Shown here one piece after another: positions 52,101 through 63,263 of a DNA stretch of 64,000 nucleotides. The stretch's first letter is position 1; each line of letters begins with the position of its first letter. Source of the DNA: Dendrophyllia cribrosa (lineage: Eukaryota > Cnidaria > Anthozoa > Scleractinia > Dendrophylliidae); NCBI GenBank assembly GCA_024195265.1, contig JAJLRJ010000002.1:19969604-20033603 (forward strand), read 5' to 3'. The notes beneath the pieces were generated by a model that was given only the letters and a program-made list of their open reading frames with translations, was not told the origin of the DNA and did not search any database. Position numbers and translations under genes: made by a program.

Positions 52101-54244
52101 AATGTGCTCATGCACCACTACACCACCAGGTCTACAATTTAACCCAATTAATACTGACCCAGGCAATTACCATGACAACTGGCGGTAGTATTGGATATTT
52201 CATACATGTACATGTAGCAACCTTGAGCAGCACCACAACTGCCTCAAGTAGCACCAAGACCACCTGAAACTTGTACCACAACCATATCGAATGGTGCCAT
52301 TATCACCTCCTTTTTTTATTTTGCTTGACCATTATCAACAATCACCACATCCTTATCACTATGATTACTTTCGGGTTCTTCTGTACTCAGGTTTTCATTG
52401 GCACTTCCCACTTCTGGATCATCCTCCAACTATGAACTGTTTCCATTATATTCTAACATCCTTTTCACCTTCTTGCACACTTTCCTCGAATAAATCTGAA
52501 TCTCTATCTGCCAAAGGTTTGACCAAAGCACTGTGTTCATCTAACATGGCTGTTACACCATGTTGACCATGTTGGATTTGCCATGCATTTTGTATTATAT
52601 CACACCCACAATATAAATTTGTTGCTATATCGCAGACTCTTCATTCCTCAACCTCTCTGAACCACCGTTAAAAAAAATACAGTGAAACCTGTATTAAGTG
52701 GATACCCTCGGGACCCTTGCTAGTGTCCACTTAATAGAGGGGTCCGTTGAATACAGGTTCGTTTCACAGTAAATATGGGAAGAAAATTTAGGTACCCAAG
52801 CAGCTGGTGTCCGCTTAATATGGGGTCTGCTTAATACAGGTTTCACTGTAGTGACAACAGGAGCAAACAATAATAATTATAACTAATTCTTGGCATTCAA
52901 TGGGTTAAGAGATATACAGTACATGTCACAATATATTATTCTTTAGTTATCATGAAAGACTACAACTTAACTGACCACCCTTACCTGAAGATAAACCACC
53001 CCCGCTCTCCCAGTAGCCATGTGATAACCAGCTGCAAGAGCAACTGCCTGCCCTTCATTGCTCGTTATCACATGTCGAGACTTGGGGGTGACAGCTGTCA
53101 CATAGGCACAAAAGTCTTTAAGCAGAGAGTCAGGGACGCCACAAAAATAATCCATTCCATGCATGCACAAAGCATTGTAGAAATCTTTGGGATTTAAGAA
53201 GTCTCTCACTAACTCGGTGAATTGACCTGCATCTTCATTCCGCACTTTCTGCTCAGCAACCTGAAAAAAGCAAAGGAGACAATTATGTAATGTATATTAA
53301 TGCATGGGGTTATACGGAAATCTTACCCTACTGTATATTATTGCAAAACTCTTTAAATAAATTTTATTTCTTTTTCATCCGCATTTATTCAACCGCCATC
53401 CGCCATCCACTAATCCGCGGTTCCGGTCCCCTCTTACAGACACTCGGTAAAAACCTGCTTTTGCACGCAATCTTCGTACGTTTGATTGCGGTTGCACAAG
53501 AAATGAATAAAAAAAACTATAAGTTTTAATTACAGAAAATCTCAAGAAGGAAATAAAGACGCCATAGAAAGGCATTCAAGGAAATGTCTTCATTGGACTA
53601 TGGGCGTAAACATTTAATTAACTTAAACATAACTTCGGTCGACGAGCGACTTGACAACTCGACCGTGTAAATAAACGAACCTAAACGAAACCACACAGGA
53701 TGACGACTCAATATAAAAAACATCTGCAGTATAGCATTAACGAATCTGTTATAGAAATCCAACGACGCCAGCGGATATATACATTGGATATCTACATTGC
53801 GTACAATGGATTTCAGAAGCGCCCCCATTCCAACCCTGGTAACCTCAACAAATTCGAAGATTTAGTACCTCAAAGTTTAGACAGTTTACGTAGTTTTAAA
53901 ACGTTTCATACCAACCTGACTTTCGGGGTTAACCGCCTGTATAAAAAAGAACAAAATATGTGTTAGAGCTTGCGTAATATTAGCTTATACAAATCTGGAA
54001 ACAGTAAAGATAACTGACAACAACGAAACCTTACATCTGCGAACTTCAAAGATCCCAATGACAGGCATCGAACCCGTGAAGCTACCTGTGGCAAAATCAA
54101 AATGTTTTTGTTTAGTTTTAAAATTATTCAGCCTAAAATCCATTGCATTTATTCTTTATCTCACTCGGGGTTGCTTACTTCTGTGTTAAGAAGGGATTTA
54201 GAACGGCGAAAAAGAGAGGGAAGGAAAGAGCTATTAACGGCCAT
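43184..54244 (-). CDS. ppd: Phosphonopyruvate decarboxylase (ThDP enzyme)
   Basis: The ten coding exons, in transcript order, are 54244-54179, 54085-54035, 53936-53916, 53260-52985, 50664-50505, 49345-49290, 48169-48063, 45723-45507, 44691-44494 and 43366-43184. All have GT-AG borders and consistent phases, giving 444 residues. The enzyme decarboxylates phosphonopyruvate to phosphonoacetaldehyde, the step that pulls PEP mutase forward toward 2-aminoethylphosphonate. Family marks are [21 protein letters not shown] (Glu115, the presumed cofactor-activating Glu), VGWRGEPG with DEPQH, and the ThDP motif from GDGS (324-327) to NN (351-352), ending in the family-like TPIQNK. Residues 1-46 extend beyond bacterial homologues and look like a mitochondrial leader (basic, no acidic residue in the first 20). 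Sulfopyruvate decarboxylase is the nearest alternative but fits less well. Confidence 0.92.
43932..43973. repeat. Perfect hairpin with ATGGCGGCC
   Basis: GGCCATCTTTGTGCC and GGCACAAAGATGGCGGCC pair around a 9-base loop. AAGATGGCGGC is also the YY1-type consensus. It lies in the last ppd intron. Confidence 0.7.
44229..44349. mobile_element. Palindromic A+T-rich MITE in a ppd intron
   Basis: GTAGTTAATTTTTTATTTCAGGTAATTTT-like arms are reverse complements at the two ends of 121 bp. The inner sequence resembles the element at 33962-34120. Confidence 0.75.
44757..44995 (+). mobile_element. tRNA-derived SINE
   Basis: The head GGGTTAGCTCAGCTGGAAGA has an A box, and GTTCGATCC at 44808 is the B box at tRNA spacing. 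An unrelated body and a terminal poly-T (about 44985-44993) follow. It lies in the ppd intron between exons 9 and 8. Confidence 0.75.
45033..45170. mobile_element. MITE with GCTTTTAGCCAG ends, copy A
   Basis: The element begins CTTTTAGCCAGCAGG and ends TTTCTGGCTAAACGC. It is a close reverse-complement match to 49453-49591. It sits in the ppd intron between exons 9 and 8. Confidence 0.75.
45987..46316. mobile_element. TTAA-flanked MITE (GGTGGCTC ends)
   Basis: GGTGGCTC and GAGCCACC bound 330 bp with TTAA directly on both sides, as in piggyBac-type insertions. A partial copy TTAAGGTGGCTCTTAA lies just upstream near 45957. Confidence 0.75.
46595..47764. mobile_element. hAT-like non-autonomous element (1.17 kb)
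   Basis: The ends CAGGGATTCTGACAGGGTGC and its complement GCACCCTGTCAGAATCCCTG are inverted repeats. Several direct copies of TTGTGCGGGA lie just inside each end. No transposase frame is visible. The CAGGG terminus suggests hAT, but no clear 8-bp target duplication was found. It lies in the ppd intron between exons 8 and 7. Confidence 0.8.
48295..49160. mobile_element. Non-autonomous DNA transposon (866 bp)
   Basis: The ends CAGGGGCACCCAACGA and TCGTTGGGTGCCCCTG are inverted repeats, flanked on both sides by TTAATT. The interior has repeated CTA(G)AA(T)TTTTCGG words and no open frame. It lies in the ppd intron between exons 7 and 6. Confidence 0.82.
49453..49591. mobile_element. MITE with GCTTTTAGCCAG ends, copy B
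   Basis: This is the inverted copy of 45033-45170, in the ppd intron between exons 6 and 5. Shared words include CACTTTTTGAAGAAATT (as its complement) and GATTAGGTGCAATTTT. Confidence 0.75.
50955..51095. mobile_element. Small A+T-rich MITE candidate
   Basis: AAAATCTGTAGCATG and CATGCTACAGATTTT are inverted repeats about 140 bp apart in the ppd intron between exons 5 and 4. Nothing further supports the call. Confidence 0.5.
52678..52850. mobile_element. Mariner-like MITE
   Basis: The ends TACAGTGAAACCTGTATTAA and TTAATACAGGTTTCACTGTA form near-perfect inverted repeats beginning with TA. The 173-bp element also lies in the intron between ppd exons 5 and 4. Confidence 0.85.
53916..54244 (-). 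CDS. ppd leader exons 1-3, gene-proximal cassette
   Basis: Three phase-0 exons of 66, 51 and 21 nt lie at 54244-54179, 54085-54035 and 53936-53916. They encode [14 protein letters not shown]..., ...[13 protein letters not shown] and AVNPESQ. Donors are GTAAGC, GTAAGG and GTTGGT; acceptors are CCACAG and ATACAG. They join directly to exon 4 ([12 protein letters not shown]). The basic, Ser/Leu-rich start suggests organelle import. Confidence 0.75.
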
Positions 54245-54485
54245 GCTTGTTGTCTCAGTGCAAGTGAAATTGTGAAAGTCAGTGAAAGTCCAAGTCAGTG
54301 AAATTTTGACACGTGTTATATTGCGCAAGAGCATGTATCAAGACGATTGTAAACTGACCAATCAGATTTGTCTCAGGGATTTGTCTCAGGGAAAATACCG
54401 CAATACATGTACAATTTCTGTACTGTACAGCTTGCTGTACTGTACAGATTGCACGAAATCCACGCAATTTACAGCAGAACGAAGT

Positions 54486-55075
54486 TAATGTTACACGTCC
54501 GCGACTCGCGCGAAAATCTTCTAACATTGATTTTTTAAAGAAACTTTTGCTACAGCTAGGTTATGAGTTGTTCGTGTCAGAAATGCAAAAAAAAAATGAG
54601 GGAGTCACCGACTTCGTTTCCGAGATAAGATATCTGAAAGGCGACCCTAATTTTGAAAAATTAGTCTTCCTTACGGGATGAGACCCCAATGTCTGTTAGT
54701 CTAAAAGTATTGCAAATAAATCTCTAAAATGGAACTTTCTTTCCCAAATTTTATGCGAGTAGGTCAAATTGGCAGGATTCGATGTCGCGCGGGTAGAAAA
54801 ATGAAAAACAAATATGAAAGTTCCTACATTGATTTTTTGTTCATTCTTTCACCATCTGTCGAGAAGTGGCAAAGAAAGTTATCTATTAAAAAGAAATTGG
54901 GGGTCACCGTCCATCCAAGCGAGTTAAATCTAAGCAAAGTTAACGCAACGGTTACCAGTCCTTTATGTGATTAGATTTCTTCTCGCGCGCGCGCTCGAGC
55001 ATGACGTAGCACGGCGTATGAATTGCGTGCTTAGTAACGGGATGCGCTTAAACAATTAGAGCGAACGTCCTTAAA
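54486..55075. repeat. Dispersed repeat, second copy
   Basis: This matches 1-335 and about 945-970 over several blocks (AAATCTTCTAA, GGGTCACCG, CAAGCGAGTTAAATCTAAGC, GCGAACGTCCTTAAA). It has an extra stretch of about 150 bp and no palindrome. It lies just upstream of the proximal ppd leader exon, so it may overlap promoter sequence. Confidence 0.65.
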
Positions 55076-56822
55076 GTGACGGCGGCGCACGCTCGCCTAT
55101 GTGGAACAATTCAGTGGTACGTTACAAGGGAGGAACAACACCAAGTTCCCAGAGGTTTTTTAATTTTTTTTAGGAACGAGGCTCGGGTACTCGGGGAGGA
55201 AAGGGGAAAGTGGTGAGAGGCGGGGATAGACACGAGACACTTTAAGTCGGTATCTCACAAAGAGGCGATTTGATTTTTGGACTAATTTACGACCCGGGGG
55301 GGGGGGGGGGGAGTGTCCATCAATTATGCTGAAATACAGGAGAACGCCTTAAAGCCTTTTATTTTACGAAGAGATACGTTAATTCCGCCATCGAGATATT
55401 ATACAATAATTATTGCGATACGACGTTTCGATGTCTAACATCATTATCAAGTAGAAGGTGACAGAAGGAAAAAGGTGAATATTCATTAGAGTGCGAACAC
55501 AACAAAAAGAGTGCAAATATGACACGTTATTACACTCTTCTGAGCGCATGCTATGATACACTTTCAAAAACATAGATTGATTTGGGAGAAGATGACTGTG
55601 TCGTATACTATATAAACACTTTATTCAGCCGGAAAAGTTGTGTTAAGGCTCGAAAAGCTAAAACCTGACTCGAATCCGGTGGTGCGGTACGGACCCAGCA
55701 ACGAGGTCTAGCCACTTACAAACAGTTTCCAAGAAACATTTTGCCTCACAAAATATGTCATGTAGATAATTCTAAGATATTTTGAGAGACTTCCGTGTAC
55801 GACCAAACACAATGATCCGGTTACGAATCATTAGAATAATAGGCCTAGTTCGATAATAAAAGTAAAATTCTTACTTGGCTCCGAAGCTTAGGGGTATCAA
55901 GCAAAAGAAATCACATTGAGGTTCAGGGATGAATATTTGTCCTCAAATGAGTGTATTTCAGTACTATTAGCAAGTGTTTGAGCGCTCGAGAAAAACACTT
56001 TTCCCATATGAAAATATAGACGCCTCTATTTAAAAATCAGGGATTAAACAAACCAGTGAGAATATTTGCGTTGTGCTAAAACTTGTTTATTCAGGCGTTG
56101 AAACTCAATTTAAAGGTAATGTTTAATTTTGTTCGTATCCAGAGGAACCCAACCTAAGTGAGAGTTATGCAGATTCAATTGTTATCGGAACGCCCACTCT
56201 GACATGACTTGTCTGGAAATGTGGATAATGACTGGACTGGACTTGACCTGTAAGGCGCTTGTGGGCGCCGGCGAGAGAGCTTCACTGGAAAACACCTTGG
56301 TGATGTGGGCACCCTGGATATATATTATTACTAGCAGTAATCACAGATTATGGAGACGCGTTCGAAGGAATTTTCGGCGGAAATGAGCCCCTCAAAAAAA
56401 CAATAGGGGCCGTCATTTGGAAGACCGTCTACCAAAAAAGTCTCAAATTTTACTGCACATAAACCACAGGACAACCAACACGAAATTAGAATTGCGTTCT
56501 TCGAACGCGATTATCAGTAGTAAGATGTGGACTTGTAAAACGAGGACTAGTGAAACGCGGACTTGTAAAACGTTGCCTCTGCGAGACGGGTGGTAGTGTC
56601 CCTGATCTGCGCCTTGGTTGCGTGTTCGGACCAGTGAACGTAAGTACCATCTAGTCGATGATGTTGAGGAGCTGTCAGAGACCATGTTTCGGCCAAGTAG
56701 AGAAGGATTGGTTCGGTCAGCGTTCGGAAGAGTTCCAGTTGTATGTTTTTATCAAGGTTCGAGCGTCATATTTTGTCATTTGTTGTTAATGCTCTTGGGA
56801 GTCATCGGAAGCCGATTCGGGG
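55076..56822. other. Intergenic, no gene seen
   Basis: A 16-G run lies at 55296-55311. Short frames on both strands have no recognisable homology. Confidence 0.4.
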
Positions 56823-58683
56823 ATGCAGGGCTTAGAGAATTTCCTGTCTAGAGCAATGTCGTGGCAGAAGGTTCAGTGGATAAGCAATCGAGCTGTGCGT
56901 CTTTGTAAATGTGTGTATGAAGCCCTCATGAGGTTGCTCTTGAAAGAGTTTGAGTCTTCAGTTCATTCATTGCCGGCCTTGAACTTGGAACAGCTGAAAC
57001 TAGAACTGAACCAAGAAGAAGCTGTAGGAAAGCTGGTGGATCTGCTCGAGGATGTATTCACCAATCCATGGAAACAAGACGCAGCGTTCACGAGCTTGTC
57101 CACGGGTATCGAAGCAACAACATATAATATGACTTACTGCAGGCCAAAAGCAAGGGAAAGCAGGCAGCGAATGACTTTGTAGTCGGAATTGTTGCTCTCA
57201 TCCAATCCCACTTCAGATTACTTTGATCCATTGAAGAAAGCCAAGCAGAAGTCTTTTAAGGATTTGAAGGCTGCGCGTAAGGTTCGCAACAAGGATCTAG
57301 TACTTTCTCTTTGTATGGATCGCGATGATTTGCTCGGATGGCACTTATAGGACAGTTTCGTCAGATTGCCATGAAAGTTGTTTTCACCTATCCTCTTGGT
57401 CATCTTCCTTGGTCTCTTGCAGATCTTTATCAGTGGACTCCCGCGAAAGACAAGCACAGCCAAACTCTCCCAACAGCTATAACGACGCATCATAGTCACC
57501 GAGAAATACCCAGAGAACGCAACCAGAATTTTCGATGGAATGGCAATCTTGCAGAAGTTAAAGATTCCCTATGCAGCTACTCGTTCCATGTGGTCGCCGA
57601 GAGAGTGTTTGAGTTGGTAACGAGTACCGGCAGCAGGCGCACAGACGTAATGTTCGAAGTGCATGTATCGCGAGGTATCGATCAAGAATGTCGAAAGGTT
57701 GAAAAGAGTGTCTACCTCTGACGGTGTACAATACAAGAACATACTCCCTGCCTATATGTTGAGGTGAAGTCATGGAACAATCTGCTCAGTGTCACCGCAA
57801 ACAAGCATGAGATCGTCAAATTCCTCGTATCACAGTGGAAGACAAAAGCATTTAGAGGCAGAGTCGGCAATCGGATAATGTACACGACAACCGAAGATAA
57901 GTGCTGGCGACTAGACGCAGTCACATGCGAACCTGTTCCTGAGCTAAAGTGTAATCACGAAGAGGCTGATATGCGTATCATGGTTCTCCATGCTTAGCAC
58001 ACGGGAGGCACGTGCGTCATCCACTCTGATGACACTGATGTCTTTTTCCCCCATGTTTGCTCGTAGCCGAAATCTTGGAAAGTGCTACATGAAGAAGGGA
58101 AGATGCGCGAAGACCAGAACAATAGATTAACTTTCTATAGTTGTTAACAGCTTGGAGAAGCAACTTGATCCAGGCATTGACAAGCACTGCTTCGTGAAAG
58201 CCCTACTCGTCGTACACACGATCACATGCTGTGACACCATCTCCGCTTTCTCTGGTGAAACTAAGTGGAAATCAGTCCAGCTTTTCCAACGCAATGAAAG
58301 GTTAGTCCGAGCTATGGCGAGTATCGGGGAGGAGTGGGCAGTATCTGAGGAGAACTTTAAAGACACGGAGGCACTCGTGTGTCAGCTGTACGGGGATAAG
58401 TGCCAGAGTGTGGATGTGCTGCGCTATGAGATCCACTGCGCCAGAGGCTCTGCCGCCATGCGAGTCATCTCTACGACTTCACGTTACAGGACCAAGTTAT
58501 CAAGCAGTAATCTGGAGAAGAGCCATCGTTCCATTTCCGATATTTCTTACACCTCATGGGCACGGCTGGGAAGTAAACAATATCTCTAACATCATGGAAT
58601 TGGTGTGGCTTGGATCTAAGCCGGCCCCAGAAGAGGTCCTGGAACTACTCAACTGTACGTGTACGGGACTCAGTGTTGTATAA
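56823..58683 (+). pseudogene. Decayed copy of a multicopy transposon-associated ORF
   Basis: Fragments in shifting frames read, in order, LVDLLEDVFTNPW, ARMALIGQFRQIAMK with HPLGPLPW-like text, NHEEADMRIMVLHA, VIHSDDTDVF, TITCCDTISAFSGE, EALVCQLYGDKC, LRYEIHCARG and SKPAPEEVLELLNCTC. This order matches an uncharacterised protein family that is highly repeated in cnidarian and other invertebrate genomes (canonical FTGCDTVSAFAGKGK). Many stops and frame changes show it is dead. The family's mobility is inferred from copy number. Confidence 0.7.
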
Positions 58684-60392
58684 CGCTTTCTGCAGCTAGT
58701 GCGTAGGAAAGTTTTTCTTTTTTCAGCTACGATGTTCGAGACGCAAAAGCAGTACATGACCTGAACGTATGTTTATGTTATAGATCCCATATGCAAGTGA
58801 CAGGAGTGAAGAAGGACGTTATACGATCGTGGTGCTTCTGTACTCAAACGAACTCTGACTGAAGTGTGCACCTAGTTATCTTCTCTAATTTGTGGTATAT
58901 TGATTCATGGCGTTTTAACTAAACGTAGAAAAAGACGTTAGCAATAGTTTTCAGCGCGTTTTTCTAGCATAGTAATGTAGAGCGCCTTAATGGTAATTTA
59001 GTTATTTCAGATGATTGAGATAGCGGTTGAATACACAAGCTAGAAAACAAAATGGCGGTCACTGAGACGTCACTAATGACGTCATCATAGCTTGAATAAC
59101 AATGCAGTAATAATATCTTAGATACGTATTATTCCAAATATACGTCTAGGCAAAAGATCGTGTGCATTAAGAAAGAATAACATTTTTAAAGGGTTTTTTG
59201 GAAATCCAAGATGGCGACCAAAAGGAGGGTATGAGGGGAAAAATTAAGATTTACGAAGTGAAAGCTACCGTTCTATCCTTGCTATCATACATTTTTATGA
59301 TTAAATTAAATTAAATTAAAAATTATTTGTACAGGGTAACCACTTCAGTTATGTAACTGCTATCAATGTGGGCCCTGTGGTGATGCTGAATAGTCAAACA
59401 TTAAGATTATACAAGTTTCGTTTGTTCCCCTTTAGTGAGCCATACAACCCCCCTAGCTGATGGACTTGGCATTTTGAAGTAACAAAAAATGGTGACAAAG
59501 CCCCTTTAAATAAGCCTTCTTTTTCAACAACTGAAAAGAATTGATGGAGACGCATCATTGAAGTTAACGACCACTAAAGTAAACGGACTTTGGATAGTGC
59601 TCTTGTTATTTCCATATTTGTCTATAATATTGGTCGAACAGCGATGAATCATCGAATGACACTTGGGTGCCACTTGGTAACGTCATTTTTTCAATCTGGC
59701 GATCGAGGGCAATTTATACCATCCGCAACACGCGTAATACACGTGATACTGCGGGCGTGTTGGCGATTTGCTTAGAGAGTACAATTCTTATGGCTCTTTC
59801 TTCAGTATCGCTTAAATTTCAAAGCATTATTTCTATGTTGTTTATTACTGGACATTTTTAGAGATAAACTACCCTTAGAAACTCCTTTCACATGCCACTG
59901 AATCAGATTATTTCGTTTCAAAGCCAACATTCTAATGTTGGTGCTATTTATTATGCTCTTCAAAGGCGGTTCTAACATTTGAGTTTGTGGAATAAATCCT
60001 ATGGTGCAACCGTAGATTTCAATTAATGTTATTGTTATGTTTTAGGTATTTTATCTTTATTTTTGGAGCCTCTTGAGAGTGAAAAAATATACAAAATCAG
60101 TTTTAAACGAAAAATTGTGATTCAATATCACATTTTGCATGCGCAAGGACGGCATAGCTGCGATAAAGTATGAACTTCTTGTACTCAAAGATAAACTTAT
60201 AAACCTATACACTGGGTATCAGAATAACATTTTCATGAGAAAAGAAAAATGCTCTAGCATATCAAAAAACTTCCGCTGTCATTCGGTAAATTTCTTTAAA
60301 AACCAAATTAAATAACCAAAATATTAAACATAGATTTGCTTGGCTACTTGAATTAATATTGCTATTAAATAAAGAAGTCAAATATTGCATAC
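58684..60392. other. Intergenic or ppd intron, no gene seen
   Basis: If the distal ppd leader is used, this is intron. It contains AAGATGGCG near 59210 and small A+T repeats, with no recognisable element ends. Confidence 0.35.
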
Positions 60393-61327
60393 CCGGCTTT
60401 CTGGATTAACAGCGACCTGAAAAACAAAAAACCACACGATTTATGAGTCGTTGCCTGACAGAAAAGAACAAAACTAAAAGACTGAAAACCGAAGAGACTG
60501 AATCAAGTTCGTCGATACCAGGAGGGAAAAGATTAGTCTTCTCAAGTTTATTCAAGTGTATCTTATCGACTAGTACATGATAACATTAAATCGAAAAGGT
60601 GGTTAAAATAAAGATACACGAAGTGGCCAATTTATTTTATCAACTCAAATTAATTAAATGTAACCAAACGTTCTTGTCTCACTCCCTCACCGACGCAGTA
60701 GCACGGTTTCTTTAGCGACTGAAACCCCTTTAATTCACATTTATTTCAAATTAAGATAAATAAGTTATTTCCACTTAAAATGTCATTAATGCTATATGTA
60801 TTGTGAAAGAATGAAACGGTGATCATGCTCATTCTTTGGCATAGAACATTTTCGGTCGGTTGTTTCTTTCGTGTCCTTCCGGGCGAAAAAAAAAACGTTT
60901 TCGAATAATGTCAGTAGAAGTTCATCGACCAGCACCGAACTTGTTGAAACGGTTAAACATATATAGAGTTCAATATCAACCTGCAATTCAACCAAAAATA
61001 ATCGAAAAAGTGTTCTGTCTAAACACTTCACGCAAATCAACCAAAACCGGTCGAGGTTAAAACAGATGGTCTCATTTCAATAGGACCGCTTGTCTTCAGT
61101 TCTTACAGATAAAGTTCTATATTACATACCTCTGCAAAGTCGAACGATCCAAGCGAAAAACAACGAACCTGTGACACAGGTAAAGAAAACAGTCACGTTA
61201 ATTTGAGATGTAGCACGCTATAAATCGATTCACGTGCATTGTTCTCGTCAAGGGTGCTTACTTGGGCAATGACAGAGGATGTAAAACGGCGAAACAGTGA
61301 ACAGACGACAGAGAATTTTACGGCCAT
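60393..61327 (-). CDS. ppd leader exons 1-3, distal duplicate cassette
   Basis: Three phase-0 exons at 61327-61262, 61168-61130 and 60416-60393 encode MAVKFSVVCSLFRR..., VRCFSLGSFDFAE and VAVNPESR. They are recognisably homologous to the proximal cassette, and the first exon is again exactly 22 codons. All keep their own splice sites (donors GTAAGC, GTATGT and GTATGC). No copy of exon 4 or later was seen between 60.39 and 54.25 kb. The likely options are an alternative first-exon set splicing into exon 4 at 53260, or a remnant of a partial tandem gene duplication. Confidence 0.65.
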
Positions 61328-61953
61328 GTTCACGATTTATGGTCAAAGCGAGTAATGGAATAAAAATATAAGTATCTGTGATTTTACAAAACGTTCTAGA
61401 TATTGGAAAGCTCATAGTGAAATTGGTTTTCGAGACCAATACAATTTACACTTTGGACTGGAGAGTGTACGTAGGCCTGAACTAAACAAAAAAAAGAATA
61501 TTAGCACCGCATTCCGTATTCCCTTGCAAATGTTTAGTGGATTAGACATACCAAAAAAAAGAAGAAAAAAATTAATAGCTGGAGATATTGAAAATGTATT
61601 GTTTGATGATATTTTCGTGTTTATAGTATGTGACCATCGATTGAGTCAACTTTTATTGAATGAAAGAATTGAGGTATTTTGTGGTTGGGTATTGTTGCGT
61701 GAAGCTGGGAGCGTGAATAGTGGATTTCCTTTGTCGCGCGTTGAATGTTTGAGAGAGAACAGATGTGACAGCTTGATGGCCTAACGGGGCTAATAGTAAA
61801 TAACTGAAAATTGATCGCTTCTGTATGGGTAACATTTCAGTTATACCCATATACGCAAGCATGCCTGCATGGACTGTTCTTAACATAGTAGACGCGCCAA
61901 AGCCAGGCCAACGAAAAGTCACGCCTGTACTAGACTGTAGTAAAACCTGTTAA

Positions 61954-62419
61954 GGTGCCCATAACGTTTTTTTTTTTTTAAATTTTCTTATCTAATTCTA
62001 CACGTCACGCAATGAACGTCTGCGAAAAAATTTTTTGATTTCAGCAAAACGTGAATTTTTTATGATTTTTTATAAAGTCTTCGAAATTTGCCACCATTTT
62101 GGCCCACCATTCGCATTAGTCTCCTCTCGGTCCCTCTCGGTTAACAAAGGATCCGTGACGTAGATTAAGGAACACATAACTTCAAACAAAGGAACTTGTG
62201 ACTTCAAACAAAGGAACTGTGACGTAGATTAAGGAACATGTGAGCCCGTTGGCCTTCTTAACAGCGGGACGGGTATACCGCAAAAAATAGGATTTTGAAG
62301 ATTTGAAATATTCATAAAAAATTCGCGTTTTGTGCAAAGCGCGAAATTGTTTCGCAGAGGTTCCTTGTGTGGTGTTTACATTCAGATGAGAAAATAAAAA
62401 ATTAAACGTTATGGGCACT
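61954..62419. mobile_element. TTAA-flanked MITE (GGTGCCCATAACGTT ends)
   Basis: GGTGCCCATAACGTT and AACGTTATGGGCACT are terminal inverted repeats with TTAA immediately outside each, spanning 466 bp. The interior has an imperfect duplication (ACTTCAAACAAAGGAAC) and no open frame. Confidence 0.82.
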
Positions 62420-62987
62420 TTAAGCTACACGCACGCTGAATGCCCAAGAAAACCGTTAACCCTTGGTTGACCCTTTAAGCGCTAATATCAACTGACAAAT
62501 TCTTTTTACTTTTCTCCATACATTTCTTATAGTACCAGTTAGGAGAAGTTTTTTTTCATTTTTTTTTTGTGATCATTTCCTTAATTCTTGTGATTTGTTT
62601 GCTTGAATATGCATTGATATATTACAAGGAGAAGTTTGAAGTTGGTCACGTTTGGATAATACCGGCTGCAGTCAGTCGTTGAATTGTTGTTTGATATTTT
62701 CAAGAAAAAGGAAGGGTTAGCATTTTTTACGGAAAACCTTCGCGGTTATCAAAGGCACGCAAAGCACTGGGAATCTGATTTCATTGATTTGTGACCATTT
62801 GTGATTTGAGAAATTTATAATGTATAACTCTAAACTCAAGGGGACGGTTATTTAAACGAAGTTAAGACGCTGTTTAGCAAAGGCGCCGTCTCGACCAATT
62901 TCAATCTCGCCAACCGTAATATTTAAACGTTGTTTTCTGTTAACAGTGTGAAGAAGTCATCATAGAACAGACTAGAAAGACATTTAC

Positions 62988-63263
62988 AGAGCGGTTTTCA
63001 TTTGAGTGTCGTAAAACCAAAACCAAAGTAATTACTCTGACCAATCAGAGCAGTCGTAAACAATCCAATGAACCAATCAGAGCTCGAAGCAAATACATGT
63101 CGCCGGCGCCAAACGCGGGAAAACACGTGCGAGCAAGTCACGATTGGTTTTGGTTTTATTTCTGATTGGTCGAGAAAGTGGCGCGTAGCCAATCACAAAG
63201 CGTAGCAATGCAAAACCAAAGCAATTGTGTAATTACTTTAGATACTCAATTGAAAACAGCTCT
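62988..63263. mobile_element. AGAGC-type MITE, intact copy
   Basis: AGAGCGGTTTTCATTTGAGT and its right-end partner (complement AGAGCTGTTTTCAATTGAGT) bound 276 bp. It shares its interior with the copy at 24321-25018 once the nested element is removed. Confidence 0.87.

Noticed and set aside
52055..52566. Plus-strand frames of 70-91 codons
   Set aside because: They lie inside a ppd intron on the opposite strand, with low-complexity Thr/Ser or Pro/His-rich sequence and no homology seen.
43184..53260. Acetolactate synthase or 2-hydroxyacyl-CoA lyase identity for the ThDP enzyme
   Set aside because: The protein is too short (444 residues), and [15 protein letters not shown]...DEPQH and TPIQNK are phosphonopyruvate/sulfopyruvate decarboxylase features.
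61524..61922. Overlapping frames on both strands near the distal ppd leader
   Set aside because: The sequence resembles a common repeated segment; neither strand has a convincing start, domain or splice structure.
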